A DNA stretch of 47,146 nt, from the IMG/VR virus record IMGVR_UViG_3300031857_000337, positions 1-47,146 of that record, one strand, 5' to 3'. The position numbers and the translations under genes are program-made. Each line of letters starts with the position of its first letter. Within the stretch, counting starts at the first letter, position 1. Under the pieces are notes generated by a model. The model did not search any database and was not told the origin of the DNA. It saw only the letters and a list, made by a program, of their open reading frames with translations. Source of the stretch: a virus. This document shows positions 14,824 to 25,000 of this stretch, in pieces.

Positions 14824-17244
14824 ATGGCTGGCGTGAAGATCACGAACTTCTTTGGGATCGCACCGAAGATTTCACCGGAACTCCTACCGGAGACCGCCGG
14901 ACAGATCGCGCGCAATACGAAGTTGTACTCCGGGGACCTGATCCCTTATCCGCAGCCTGTCGTCGTGGGCAACACCGGTCGCACCGGTACGATCAAGACG
15001 CTCTACGCACTCAAGGACTCACTTGGTGACAACCGTTGGTTGTCATGGACCACTGACGTAGACATCGCCATCGTCACCTCCTCAGACATCACGGACCAGC
15101 GGTTCTATTACACGGGCGACGGCGTCCCGAAGGTCAGCAACTACACTTTGGCCTTTGACGGCGTGGGTCCGTACCCCACCAACTATTACGATCTCGGGCT
15201 GCCGCTCCCGACGACAATGCCGTCAGTCACGGTTACGCCGTTCACAGCGGCCACGACTGCGACCTATGAGCGCGATAGCAATAACACTGCGACCTTGACG
15301 ACTGCGGCTCCGCACGGCCTCAAGGAGGGTGCCTACGTCACTGTGACTGGCTTCAGCTATCTGGCTGGGACCTATACCTATGTGGGCACTACGGTTACAT
15401 GCACCATCGCGAGCCATGGCCTGACTGGCACCCCGCAGGTTGCCTTGGATTTCACGTCCGGCGATGCGATTGATGGGGTCTACACGGCTACTGTCACTGG
15501 CGTTAATACCTTCACGGTCAACGTCCCCGTGGCCCCTACGGCTGGCGGCACTGTTCGCCTGAGCATGACCTCGTTCAACGTGTCGGGTATTCAGGCTACG
15601 GTTATCGACCCATCCACGATTGAGTACTTCAGCCCCGGCCCTGCTATTTCAACGACTGCCTTTGCTGGGGGCCTGATCAACCTCGGCGGTCCAACTCAGT
15701 CGCGCTCGTATGTCTACACATGGTATACGCCGTGGGAAGAAGAGAGCATCGCGTCTGACCCGACACCGGATGTGTTCGTCAAGGAAGGTGTGACCATCAC
15801 GGTCGGCAACCTCCCGACTGCGAAGCCTACCGGAAACAACTTTGTGCGTGGCATTCGCCTCTACCGCACGCTCGCGACTTCGTCGGGCACCGAGTATTTC
15901 CGGTTGAAGACCCTGTGGTTCCCCACCGATCTAGCGACTGTCAGCCGCACCAGCAACGTATCGACCGTCAAGCTGGAGTTTCCCCATAACCTTGGGATTG
16001 ATGATCGGTTCAAGATCAGCGGGTGCTCGGTTGCCTCGTTCGACATCACGGGAGGCATCGTTCTCGATATCCCCGATGACTACACGTTCACTTATGCGCA
16101 GGTCGCTGCTGATGTGGCGACCACGACTGTGGCTGCTGGTACGCTCTATCATGATGTGTCGGAGGACCCTCCGACGACTGCGGCTCGGTATTGGGGTGAT
16201 GGCGGAAACTACGACTTTACGGATGACTTCGATCCGCTGAACCTGATCGATACCCTGACCTCGGATGAGTACGACGCACCGCCTGATGATCTTCAGGGTT
16301 TGATCGCCGCGCAGAACAACATCCTCGCTGGCTTCGTCGGCAACAAGTTGTACCTCACTGAGCCTGCCGTACCTCACGCTTGGCCACAGGCTTATACGAT
16401 TACCTTCGAGTACGACATTGTCGGTCTGGCCCCAATCAACGGCTCGATCTTGGTATTGACCAAGGGGTATCCATACCTTGTCGCGGGTAGCGATCCTGCT
16501 GCCGGGATGAGCATTCAGCGGATCGACGCGCTCTACCCCTGCCTCAACCGCAAGGGTATCGTGGCCATGAACTATGGGGTGGTCTACCCCACGCACGATG
16601 GTCTGGCTGTGTTCTCTCCGTCCAGCGGTCCGACGATCATTACGCGGACGAACTTCAACAACGACACATGGGGGATCGAACTGAACCCCACCACTATCGT
16701 CGGCGAGTTCTACGGGGACGCCTATCTGGCCTCGCATTCGACCGGTGGGTTTGCCTTTGAGCCTGATCGGAATATCGGCGGTCAGTTCGTGGACCTCGAC
16801 TTCACCTACACTGCTTCGTGGTATGATCCCGTCGAGGGTCGCCTATTCTGCGTGACCGGTACCGATGGCGATGTCTATGAGTGGGATAACCTGAACCAGC
16901 CTGCGCTTACCCAAGAGTGGAAATCCAAGGTCATCAAGACTACGGATATGATCAACCTCGGGGCGGCGCGGGTTATCGCTGACTTCGCAGAGGTTACCAC
17001 TACGTGGGATGCTGCATCGCAGCAATGGCAGAACGACACTTCCCCTTGGGCTACTGTCAACGACATTACGTTCAAGCTCTGGGTGGACAAGCAGCTTCTA
17101 CTTACTACGACGGTTACTGATATGAACACCTTCCGGCTACCGACCGGCTATCGCTCTGATACGTTCGAGGTTGGTGTGACTGGCGATATCCGCGTTCGTG
17201 CCATCCACCTTGGCGAAACCCCGCTCAGTCTGAAGGAGGCTTGA
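14824..17244 (+). CDS. Large tail protein (probable tail nozzle/hub)
   Basis: This encodes 806 residues. The start MAGVKITNFFGIAPKISPELLPETAGQIARNTKLYSGDLIPYPQP is the conserved opening of a widespread podovirus tail family. It continues with Ig-like beta inserts (about 140-260, twice a VTCTIASHGL/TLTTAAPHGL pattern) and a beta-propeller-like C-terminal half (LYLTEPAVPHAWP, VVYPTHDGLAVFSPSSG). It is the largest tail protein besides the ejection proteins and sits between lysis and ejection genes. It probably forms the distal tail tube or nozzle. No catalytic site is seen. Confidence 0.75.
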   Translation: MAGVKITNFFGIAPKISPELLPETAGQIARNTKLYSGDLIPYPQPVVVGNTGRTGTIKTLYALKDSLGDNRWLSWTTDVDIAIVTSSDITDQRFYYTGDGVPKVSNYTLAFDGVGPYPTNYYDLGLPLPTTMPSVTVTPFTAATTATYERDSNNTATLTTAAPHGLKEGAYVTVTGFSYLAGTYTYVGTTVTCTIASHGLTGTPQVALDFTSGDAIDGVYTATVTGVNTFTVNVPVAPTAGGTVRLSMTSFNVSGIQATVIDPSTIEYFSPGPAISTTAFAGGLINLGGPTQSRSYVYTWYTPWEEESIASDPTPDVFVKEGVTITVGNLPTAKPTGNNFVRGIRLYRTLATSSGTEYFRLKTLWFPTDLATVSRTSNVSTVKLEFPHNLGIDDRFKISGCSVASFDITGGIVLDIPDDYTFTYAQVAADVATTTVAAGTLYHDVSEDPPTTAARYWGDGGNYDFTDDFDPLNLIDTLTSDEYDAPPDDLQGLIAAQNNILAGFVGNKLYLTEPAVPHAWPQAYTITFEYDIVGLAPINGSILVLTKGYPYLVAGSDPAAGMSIQRIDALYPCLNRKGIVAMNYGVVYPTHDGLAVFSPSSGPTIITRTNFNNDTWGIELNPTTIVGEFYGDAYLASHSTGGFAFEPDRNIGGQFVDLDFTYTASWYDPVEGRLFCVTGTDGDVYEWDNLNQPALTQEWKSKVIKTTDMINLGAARVIADFAEVTTTWDAASQQWQNDTSPWATVNDITFKLWVDKQLLLTTTVTDMNTFRLPTGYRSDTFEVGVTGDIRVRAIHLGETPLSLKEA

Positions 17245-17591
17245 TGGCTAGGTTCTCCGCAATCCCCAACCCACCGCAGTCCGAGATGTCGGGCTGGCAG
17301 TACTATATGCTCAATGCGCTCAAGGAGAACGTTGAACTCCTGACCGGCGCACGAGGCGAGAAGGACAACGCCAGCCGCGCCATTACCAAGGCTGCGGTTA
17401 CTGTTACGCAGGCACCGGCACAGACAATGCGTCAGGTCACCGCACAGGGGGCCGCTGTTAATCTGGACGGTGCTGTTGTCCCCGCAATGGATGACTACAT
17501 CGAACTACTCAAGAATGTACAAGCGCTCGCAAACGATGTAGCTACACTGCGAGCAACTCTGAACACGCTCATCGGACAGTTGCGAGGGTAA
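17244..17591 (+). CDS. Small tail-associated coiled-coil protein, unknown
   Basis: This encodes 115 residues from the ATG sharing a base with the preceding stop (TTGATG); GGAGG lies just upstream. It has a helical N-terminus (SGWQYYMLNALKENVELLTGARG), a Thr/Val/Gln middle and a C-terminal coiled coil (about 84-113). Small proteins of this kind often follow the large tail protein in podoviruses. Function unknown. Confidence 0.65.
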   Translation: MARFSAIPNPPQSEMSGWQYYMLNALKENVELLTGARGEKDNASRAITKAAVTVTQAPAQTMRQVTAQGAAVNLDGAVVPAMDDYIELLKNVQALANDVATLRATLNTLIGQLRG

Positions 17592-17592
17592 T

Positions 17593-18408
17593 ATGGAAAA
17601 TCCTGTGATGGCAGCACTGAACCCGCAGGTGGCTTCGACCACCTCGTTGGACCTTCCCCCGGCGCTTGCCAGTATCTTGGCAATGCCCGCCGCTGGTGCG
17701 GCTCCGATCTCTGCCGCTGGTCCTGCTTCGCCCATGGCTCCGGCTGCGCCGTCGCCCACTCTTGGTGGCGCTCTCGGTGGTACACCCACTATGCAACCTC
17801 AGCCGCTGCCCAGCTTCCAAGAGGGTGGGATGATTGGTCCCGGCGGTATGCCGATGGGCGGTGCCCCGGCCCAGCCTTCTGCACCCATGAACCCGGCTGA
17901 ACGCGACCAGCTTCTCAACCAGTCGATCAACCAGAACCCACAGATGGTTCAGGAAATCCAAGCGACCCTGATGGCTGGTCTCCAGTCCGGCGAGATCACT
18001 CCGCAGGAACTGAACATGATCATCCAGCTTACCCAGTTGGCTGCGCAGAACCCGGATATGTACCCCTACGTGCGGCGCTTTGCTATCCAGCAGGGTATTG
18101 CTGCCGAAGACGATCTGCCGATGCAGTATGATGAAGGTCTGATGATCGCCATGCTCACTGTGGCCAAGGCTGCGCAGCAGATGATCCAAGGGGGTGAGTC
18201 GATGATGGGCGAGCAGGCTCCGATGACCGGACAGCTTGAAGCCACGATGCCGTCGATGAAAGATGGCGGCACCGTCAAGGGTAAGACTGACGCCCCGGTT
18301 CCGATCATGGCTCACGAAGGTGAGTACGTCATCCCTAAGAACGTGGTGCAGATGAAGGGGCGCGAGTTCTTCGACCGTCTCGTTGAGCAGTACAAGGACA
18401 AGGCGTGA
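17593..18408 (+). CDS. Virion protein with Pro/Ala/Gly-rich N-terminus and GEYVIP motif
   Basis: This encodes 271 residues. Residues 1-105 are low-complexity Pro/Ala/Gly/Met. Residues about 110-210 are helical and Gln-rich. The C-terminus has GGTVKGKTDAPVPIMAHEGEYVIPKNVV and FFDRLVEQYKDKA. The G-x-V-x-G...P-x-x-x-H-x-GEYVIP pattern is found near the ends of many phage virion proteins, including tape-measure-like and ejection proteins. A part in the ejected core or tail is likely. The stop overlaps the next start (GTGA). Confidence 0.65.
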   Translation: MENPVMAALNPQVASTTSLDLPPALASILAMPAAGAAPISAAGPASPMAPAAPSPTLGGALGGTPTMQPQPLPSFQEGGMIGPGGMPMGGAPAQPSAPMNPAERDQLLNQSINQNPQMVQEIQATLMAGLQSGEITPQELNMIIQLTQLAAQNPDMYPYVRRFAIQQGIAAEDDLPMQYDEGLMIAMLTVAKAAQQMIQGGESMMGEQAPMTGQLEATMPSMKDGGTVKGKTDAPVPIMAHEGEYVIPKNVVQMKGREFFDRLVEQYKDKA

Positions 18409-18842
18409 GCGAACTACGCATCGAACTGCTTACCAAGGACAGGGCCATCTCGCTCTGGCCTAAGATCGCGCCTCTCGCAGAGCAGTCTGTGCGTGGTAAC
18501 GCTATGTCCTCTTCTGACATGGATGCACAGTACATCTTCAATGCGGTATGTGCTGACGAGGCAATTATCTTTGCCGGGTTTGAGGGCGACGAACTTGCCA
18601 CAATCCTCGGTATCCAGTTCTCCGACGCCAACGGACATAAGTGTGCGGATATCATCGCACTGGCAGGTCGCCATCTGACCATGTTCAAGCGTCGGTACTG
18701 GGAGCCTATCCTCGACTGGCTTCGTGCCAATGATGTCGAGTTTCTTGATAGCTATGTTCCGACAGAACGAGCTATGCTATACATGAACAAGTTCGGTTTC
18801 GACAAATCCTGCGCACATATCAGAATGTCTCTGGGGAACTAA
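18405..18842 (+). CDS. GNAT acetyltransferase-like virion-region protein
   Basis: This encodes 145 residues with a GTG start overlapping the previous stop. The layout is GNAT-like: an N-terminal helix with LLTKDRAISLWPKIAPL, central strands (EAIIFAGFEGDELATILGIQFS), then a helix and a C-terminal YMNKFGFDKSCAHIRM strand. The acetyl-CoA loop (R/Q-x-x-G-x-G/A) is not clear, so it may be degenerate. GNAT-like proteins are a known component next to internal virion genes in several podoviruses. No substrate can be suggested. Confidence 0.65.
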   Translation: MSELRIELLTKDRAISLWPKIAPLAEQSVRGNAMSSSDMDAQYIFNAVCADEAIIFAGFEGDELATILGIQFSDANGHKCADIIALAGRHLTMFKRRYWEPILDWLRANDVEFLDSYVPTERAMLYMNKFGFDKSCAHIRMSLGN

Positions 18843-18843
18843 A

Positions 18844-19929
18844 ATGGGTAAGGTGGTCAAGACGGTCCTGAAGGTTGCAGCCGGGGTGGCTATTGCCGCC
18901 TTTGCCCCTCAGCTTGCGGGTGCAATGCTCAAGACAGTCGGTGTTGGTGGGGCGCTCGCGTCCACTGTGGCAACCGCAGCCGTAGGTGCGGGCCTCGGTC
19001 AGGTCAGCGGTCTTGGGTGGCAGACAGGTGCCTTAATCGGGGGTCTAGCGGGGGCAGGTAAATCAGGACTATTTGGGGGCGGATCAAAGACAGCGACTGC
19101 TGCGGGTGGCGCAGGTACCCCTGCCGCTGGTGTTACTACCGCTGCACCTATTGCGCCGCCTCCCGTTGACGCAGCCCTTGCGGGTAGTCCGGAGTTTGCT
19201 GCCAGTGCAGTGCCGACAGCCGGTGCTGCCGCTGCTCCCCAGACGCTTGGTAGCACTCTCTCCGGTGCGGCCTCGAAGGTGGGCAACGTACTCCAACAGG
19301 GGGTGAGTAACATCCGCGCTGGGGTTGGTGGTGCGCTTGGTGCTGTTGGCGTTGGTGGTGGCGCTGCTACTGCGGCTGGTGGTGCTGCTGGTGGCATGGG
19401 GATTGTTGCCCCTGCCCTTCTTGCTGCTGGACTTGTCCGGACGCCCGGAGGTGCAATCACTGGGGCACAGCAGGCCGAGCTTGCTCGGGCACAGGGCTTT
19501 AATGCAGCGCTTACCCAGCAGCGTATGGATCAGGCTAACAAACTGATCGAAGAAGCCGGGTACTATGATCCGGAATATATGGCCCGTCAAGCCGCCGAGG
19601 CTGCCATGATCCGGGGTGGCATCCAAGAGACCGAAGGGACTCGCGGTCTGACCGGTGAGCGGCTTGCAGCCGAGCGTCGTCGCTACCGCCTCGGCACTGC
19701 GCGTACCGCTGGTTCTGCCTATCAGCAGGGTTATGGCACTGGGGTCGGCGCTCGCCTTCAGGCTCGTCAGGCTGGTATCCAGTCACTCCCGGCGCAGTAC
19801 CCGACCACTGCGGCAGAGAGCAGTACGGCACTCCGAGATCGTCTCGCAGCCGACGAGGCACGTCGGACTGAAGAAGCTGGTCTGGCTGCATTGTTTGGGC
19901 AGGCTCTTGGTCGCCCCGCCACTACGTAA
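18844..19929 (+). CDS. Ejection/internal virion protein, Gly/Ala-rich
   Basis: This encodes 361 residues. The N-terminal 200 residues are extremely rich in Gly/Ala/Val with long hydrophobic stretches (VAAGVAIAAFAPQLAGAMLKTVGVGGALASTVATAAVGAG). Residues 205-361 are helical, Gln/Arg/Ala-rich (TQQRMDQANKLIEEAGYYDPEYMARQAAEAAMIRGG). This composition and the place before a transglycosylase protein fit small ejection proteins that enter the host envelope with the DNA. No specific family is named. Confidence 0.7.
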   Translation: MGKVVKTVLKVAAGVAIAAFAPQLAGAMLKTVGVGGALASTVATAAVGAGLGQVSGLGWQTGALIGGLAGAGKSGLFGGGSKTATAAGGAGTPAAGVTTAAPIAPPPVDAALAGSPEFAASAVPTAGAAAAPQTLGSTLSGAASKVGNVLQQGVSNIRAGVGGALGAVGVGGGAATAAGGAAGGMGIVAPALLAAGLVRTPGGAITGAQQAELARAQGFNAALTQQRMDQANKLIEEAGYYDPEYMARQAAEAAMIRGGIQETEGTRGLTGERLAAERRRYRLGTARTAGSAYQQGYGTGVGARLQARQAGIQSLPAQYPTTAAESSTALRDRLAADEARRTEEAGLAALFGQALGRPATT

Positions 19930-19943
19930 GATAGGGATACCCC

Positions 19944-22016
19944 ATGGCGATTGGTTCGTTTCTCGCTAGTGCAGGCCGGATCGGCGAAGGTATTGAGACA
20001 TACCAGACCCAGAGCGAACTGCGTCGTCTCCAGCGACTTCAGGCAGAACTTGCTCGCGGCGAACTCGCACGGCAGGAACAGTTTCGTCAAATCCAGCTAG
20101 AGGCCCCGGTCGTCGAACTTCCTGAACAGGGGCTGCTCCTCGGTGCACCGATGCAGGTCGCCGAGCCTGAGTTTGCTCCCGCAGGTCGCACTGCCGCTGC
20201 TGGGCTTATGCCCGCTGCTCCTGCCGCCATGGCTCCCGGCGCTGCTCCTGCGGCTCCTGCTGCCGCCCCGGCGAAGCCTGCTGCTCGCGTGATGAAACTT
20301 GGCGGGGTGACCATTCCTCGCTTTGACTCCCGGCAACCTGACCGTCTCAACGCTGGCGTCGCTGGCTTCAAGCGTGTTGATCCCGAGACTTCTGACTTCC
20401 GTCGCGGCCAGATCGAAGGGCAGAACGAGACGCGGCTGAACAATACCCTCAATCAGATCGCGACCGCCACCAACGTCCCTCTCAGCACTATCCGCAAGCC
20501 TTTCGTGTCGCAGACCGAGAAGCGCCGCATGGAGGAGGGCGACTCTGCCAGCCAGTGGTACCGCACTACGAACGCTCGCGAGTATTTCCGCCGCAATCCG
20601 GAGATGCTGTCGGTCGCGCAAAAGAACCCGGTTGAGTTCTTCAAGGGACTCATGCGGTATAATAAGATGCCAGCGGCTGCTCCCGCTGCTCCCGCCGCTG
20701 CTGCCCCCACGCCTACTGCTGGCCTCTCCACGTCCATCGCGAAGATCGCTGGTGCCGAAACTGGCGGCGTAGCCAATCCGTATCAGACACCTAACCTTGC
20801 TGGCGCTTCGTCGGCGTTTGGGAAGTACCAGTTCACCAAGGGGACGTGGGTCAACACCTACCGCAAGCTGAACCCCAAGACGGGTCTGAGCGACGACCGC
20901 ATCTGGGCACTGCGTACCAATCCTGAGATGCAGGAGCGTCTCATGGCAAAGCTCACGCAGGATAACGCTGCTGCCCTTACGGGTGCCGGTCTGCCGGTCA
21001 GTGATGCTACGCTCTACCTTGCGCACTTCCTCGGCCCCAAGGGTGCGCAGACGCTGTTGAATGCTGACGCGAATACTCCGGTCGAACAGCTTCCCGGTTT
21101 CGCTGCTGCAATCAAGGCCAACCCGACTGTCCTTCGTGGTAAGACGGTTGGTCAGGTAGCTGAGTGGGCCGCTGGTAAGATGGGCGGTGCTGCTCCCGCA
21201 GGGGGTACCGGTGTCGGCCCCCAGATGGCCGCTGCTCAAGCAACCCCAGTGCCGGTCCGTATCGACCCGTCGAACTTCTATCTCGCCAACCCCAACGCAA
21301 CTTCGCGCGATGTGCGGATTGCCATGCAGAACCGTCAGGAACTGGCGCGTATGGCTGATATGTACCGTCGCGCTGGCATGGGGAACGAGTTCACGGCTGC
21401 CCGCCTCAAGGTGGTTGAACTGGATAACAGCCTCATGTTCCTTCAGGGGATGCAGGGGCTACAGGAACTGGCATTGGCCAACGACCCTCGCCGCCTCGCC
21501 GCAGTATGGTCTGACTATGCTGGCGTGCCGGTTCAGCTTCAGCCGCAGACCAATGGTACGTTCAACGTCGTGGTCAATGGCCGGGTGACCCAGCGCGGCG
21601 TGGCTCGTAGCGCCATCATCGATGCTGCCCGGTCGTCGTTTGATAAGCAGTACGTCACGACACAGGCCGAAGCACAGGCCGAGATGAACACCGAGTTCTT
21701 CAAGAGCCAACTTCGCATGACCGAAGAGGCAGCCAAGACTGCTGCCAAGTTTGCTGCCGATGTCCAGCTTAAACTGCTTGAAGGCGATAACGCTCGGGCT
21801 ACCGAGATGATCAAGCAGATGGACCCCAACGGAAAGATCACGATGCTGCCCGATGGTAGTGGTCAGGCAATCCTTCAGGTGCAGGGTCAGACCTTGCTTA
21901 TCGACAAAGGTGGTGTACAAATCGAAGGCGCGCCTGAAGGTATGGTATCTGGTCCGTCCGCACGTCCCATCGCAGGTCTGCCGCAGCGCACTGTAGGTGT
22001 TGGTACTGGAGGATAA
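19944..22016 (+). CDS. Internal virion protein with lytic transglycosylase domain
   Basis: This encodes 690 residues. It has a helical Gln/Arg-rich N-terminus (20-50), Ala/Pro linkers (82-115 and 243-260), then a lysozyme-like domain (about 262-415). That domain has the catalytic Glu in IAGAETGG (E272) and the SSAFGKYQFTKGTW signature. The C-terminal part (415-690) is helical and carries a long coiled region. It would make a small hole in murein to let the ejection channel pass. It sits between the two other ejection-type proteins, and its stop is two bases from the giant gene. Confidence 0.82.
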   Translation: MAIGSFLASAGRIGEGIETYQTQSELRRLQRLQAELARGELARQEQFRQIQLEAPVVELPEQGLLLGAPMQVAEPEFAPAGRTAAAGLMPAAPAAMAPGAAPAAPAAAPAKPAARVMKLGGVTIPRFDSRQPDRLNAGVAGFKRVDPETSDFRRGQIEGQNETRLNNTLNQIATATNVPLSTIRKPFVSQTEKRRMEEGDSASQWYRTTNAREYFRRNPEMLSVAQKNPVEFFKGLMRYNKMPAAAPAAPAAAAPTPTAGLSTSIAKIAGAETGGVANPYQTPNLAGASSAFGKYQFTKGTWVNTYRKLNPKTGLSDDRIWALRTNPEMQERLMAKLTQDNAAALTGAGLPVSDATLYLAHFLGPKGAQTLLNADANTPVEQLPGFAAAIKANPTVLRGKTVGQVAEWAAGKMGGAAPAGGTGVGPQMAAAQATPVPVRIDPSNFYLANPNATSRDVRIAMQNRQELARMADMYRRAGMGNEFTAARLKVVELDNSLMFLQGMQGLQELALANDPRRLAAVWSDYAGVPVQLQPQTNGTFNVVVNGRVTQRGVARSAIIDAARSSFDKQYVTTQAEAQAEMNTEFFKSQLRMTEEAAKTAAKFAADVQLKLLEGDNARATEMIKQMDPNGKITMLPDGSGQAILQVQGQTLLIDKGGVQIEGAPEGMVSGPSARPIAGLPQRTVGVGTGG

Positions 22017-22018
22017 AA

Positions 22019-25000
22019 ATGGCTCAGGCCGGTCTGTCGATCCTTAACCCGTTGGCGGCTCCGGCGGGTGGCTCTGACCTTAATCCTCTGGTCAACCGCA
22101 CACCCACCAAGGTCACCGGCCTTGATGCACTCCAGCAGAGCGTAGCCTCCATTCAGGCTATGGGTGAAGCTGCCCGTGCGCAGGTCCGTGTTCCGGAGAT
22201 TGCCGCGCCGCAGGTACAGCAGGCGCAGCCGACCATTGCGTTCAGCCCGTCTCGTGGTGAGTTCTTTGTGCAAGGCCGCACGTTCTCCAAGGACGATGCG
22301 CAAAGCGCCATCGAGAGCGAAGCCCTGTTGGGTCAGCCCGGTGCGCCTCTCCCCACTGGTGACTGGGTCCCTGTGGACCCGCAGGCTTATGCTGGCTACC
22401 TCCAAGGGATCAAGGAACCTAGCCTCGGCACGCTGTTCTCCAAGGGGTTCGGTCGCGGCGTTGATGTAAGCCAGCTTCTTGCCGGTCGTGGTCTCCAGTT
22501 CCTTGGTGCTGAAGAAACTGGTGGGCGGATTGTCGCCCAGCAGATGGAAGACCTCCGGCAGACCACACCCTACGAGCGTCAGTTTAGTGATATCGAGTCT
22601 GGCCGTGACGCCATCGAATGGTTCGTAGCCAACCTTGGTGCGCAGGGTCCCAACCTGCTGGAGTCCATCGCTGTCGCTGCTGGTGGTGCCGCTGCGGGTA
22701 CTCTCTCCGGTGGTCCGGGTCTCGGTACGCTTGGTGGTGCCATCGCCGGTCTGGCAGGCAAGTCCTCGTTCAAGCAAGCGGTCCTTGCCGCAGCGCGCAA
22801 GCAGGCTGCGGGTGAAGTCCTTGACGCTGCTGAACGCAAGATACTGCGGAGTGCTGCCGGTATCGCTGGTGCCACTGTTGCTTCCTATGCGAACAACATC
22901 GCTACGGGTACAGCGGATATCTATGGCGAGATGCGTGAGCAGGGTGCCGACCCGGACGATGTGAACGCGCGGATGACCGCGCTCTTGGGGTCCCTACCTT
23001 ATGCTGCGCTCGAAACACTCCCTGAGTTCCTGCTGGCTGGTCGCGTTCTTGGCGGTGTTGCCGCTCCTCGGGCTATGGCTGCTGGCACTTCTCTGCCTCG
23101 TCGTGGCGCTGAACTTCTGCGCCGTGGTGCTGTGGGTGGTGCAATCGGTGGGGCTGCCGAAGGCGCTACAGAACTCGGGCAGGAAGCCCTGCTCCTTGGT
23201 CTCTCCGATCAGGACCTGAGCAAGCCTGAGAACGTCCAGCGTCTTATCGAGTCTTTCGCTGCTGGTGCTGCCATCGGTGCACCACTCGGCGGAGTTGCCA
23301 ATCTCAAGGGGCGTAAGCCTGCTGACCTGCTCGGCGGCGCTAACCCTGAACCTCTGGCACTACCCGCGCCGCCCAAACAACTTCCGGCTCCGCTTAAGCG
23401 GCTGCCGTATTATGGTCCAGAGCAGGGCGAGCTTCCCCTTATTGGTGGTGGCGGTGTCGCTCCGACTCCTATTGCGCCTACTGCGGTTCCGACGCAGCCA
23501 GAGATGTTCGAGGGTGTTGATCTCGGTATTGCACCCGAAGGTCCCTCCCCGCAGCTTGAACTGCCCTTCGCCGCTGGCGTGGCTCCGGTTGCGCCGACCA
23601 CTGAAATCCAAGACGTACTGCCCTTCGAGTCCGGTCTGGCTCCGTTCCGCTATGCGCAGCCTGTTGTTCCCACTGGTACTCTTGCCGATAACCCTGTGCT
23701 CCGCGCACTTCAGCAGCGCGAGCAGGAAGCGCAGATGGCCGCGCAGCGGCAGGCCGAGTTCGAACAAGCACAGGGCGCACGGGTTCCCGTCACGGGTCTT
23801 AATGCCCTCCAGCAGCGCCTTGCCGAGTCGCAGCCGTTCCTTGAAGTGGTGGGTACTGAGGGCACGCTCCTACCCGAACCGACCTATGGTGCTACTCCTG
23901 CGCAGGCTGCCGAAGAGTGGCGTGCCCTTGCTGGCCGTGGTCGGCCTAAGCCGTTTGCCAACTTCCTACCCGAAATCCAGAACCAGTGGATCGATGCGCT
24001 CAATATGGAGCAGGCTGGTGAGCTTTCGCGTGATGACCTCCGGCAAATCCGTACCGAATTGGTACAGGCCGAGAACGAAGCGCGCCTCACTAAGACCCCG
24101 CCACGCACTGTGGTCACTGGTGCCATCACGCCGACACCCACCCCGCCGACAGGAGGAAAGCCGAGTGGTCTTAAGAAGCCAAAAGCAACTGCGGTTTCTC
24201 CAGCGCAGCAACCCGCAACTCGCGGAGAAGCTCTCAAGCGGCCTGTCGGACGAGCAGTTGCAGCGCCTACCGGAAAGCCTAGCGCCAAGCCAGCGGCCAA
24301 AGCCAAAAAAGCAGCCGCACCTGTTCAGAAGCAGCCGGGAGAAGTTGTTCAAGTTCTGAAGAAGGGCAAGACTGAAAAGCGCAAACCGAGAACGCAGGCC
24401 CCGACCCTCGCTGAAGACCGTGGCAACATGACCGATGCTGATCGGATTGATGCAGCTATCCGGTTTGCAGAAGAGGCTACGACCCGAGCAGATCGCGACG
24501 ATGTTCGCGATGCCTATTATGATATCTTGGAGCTTGCCTTCTTCGAGCGCCTGTCCAGTGGCACAGTCGAAGGCCGCAAAGCGATCCAGACCAAGGCGCG
24601 TGACTTCCTCAAGGGTCCGATCTCCAAGTGGCACCAGCCGTCGCTGGCCAAGGCGTTCCGCGATATCATGCTGCGTGAGGACACCCTTCCGGCTGATGGT
24701 CCGTGGTTCCAGTTCATGCTGGACAACGATCTGACCAAGGCGTTCCCGGACAAGGCGAAGGACAAGATTACTAACCTCGACAAGATCAAGGACCCTGCGC
24801 TCCGGGCGCAGGCCGAGGAGATGTTTGCGATTGAGCCGCAGCCTGCGGTTACCAAGAAGGCGACTTACGAAAGCAAGCCTGTCCTTACCGACACGGCTCT
24901 GTCCAAGCTGGCTGCGCTGCTGGCGAGCAACTTGAAGGTGTTCAACCTTGAGCGTCCGTTCACCTTTTCGCAGTCGTCGATGTCCAAGGAGGAATACCCG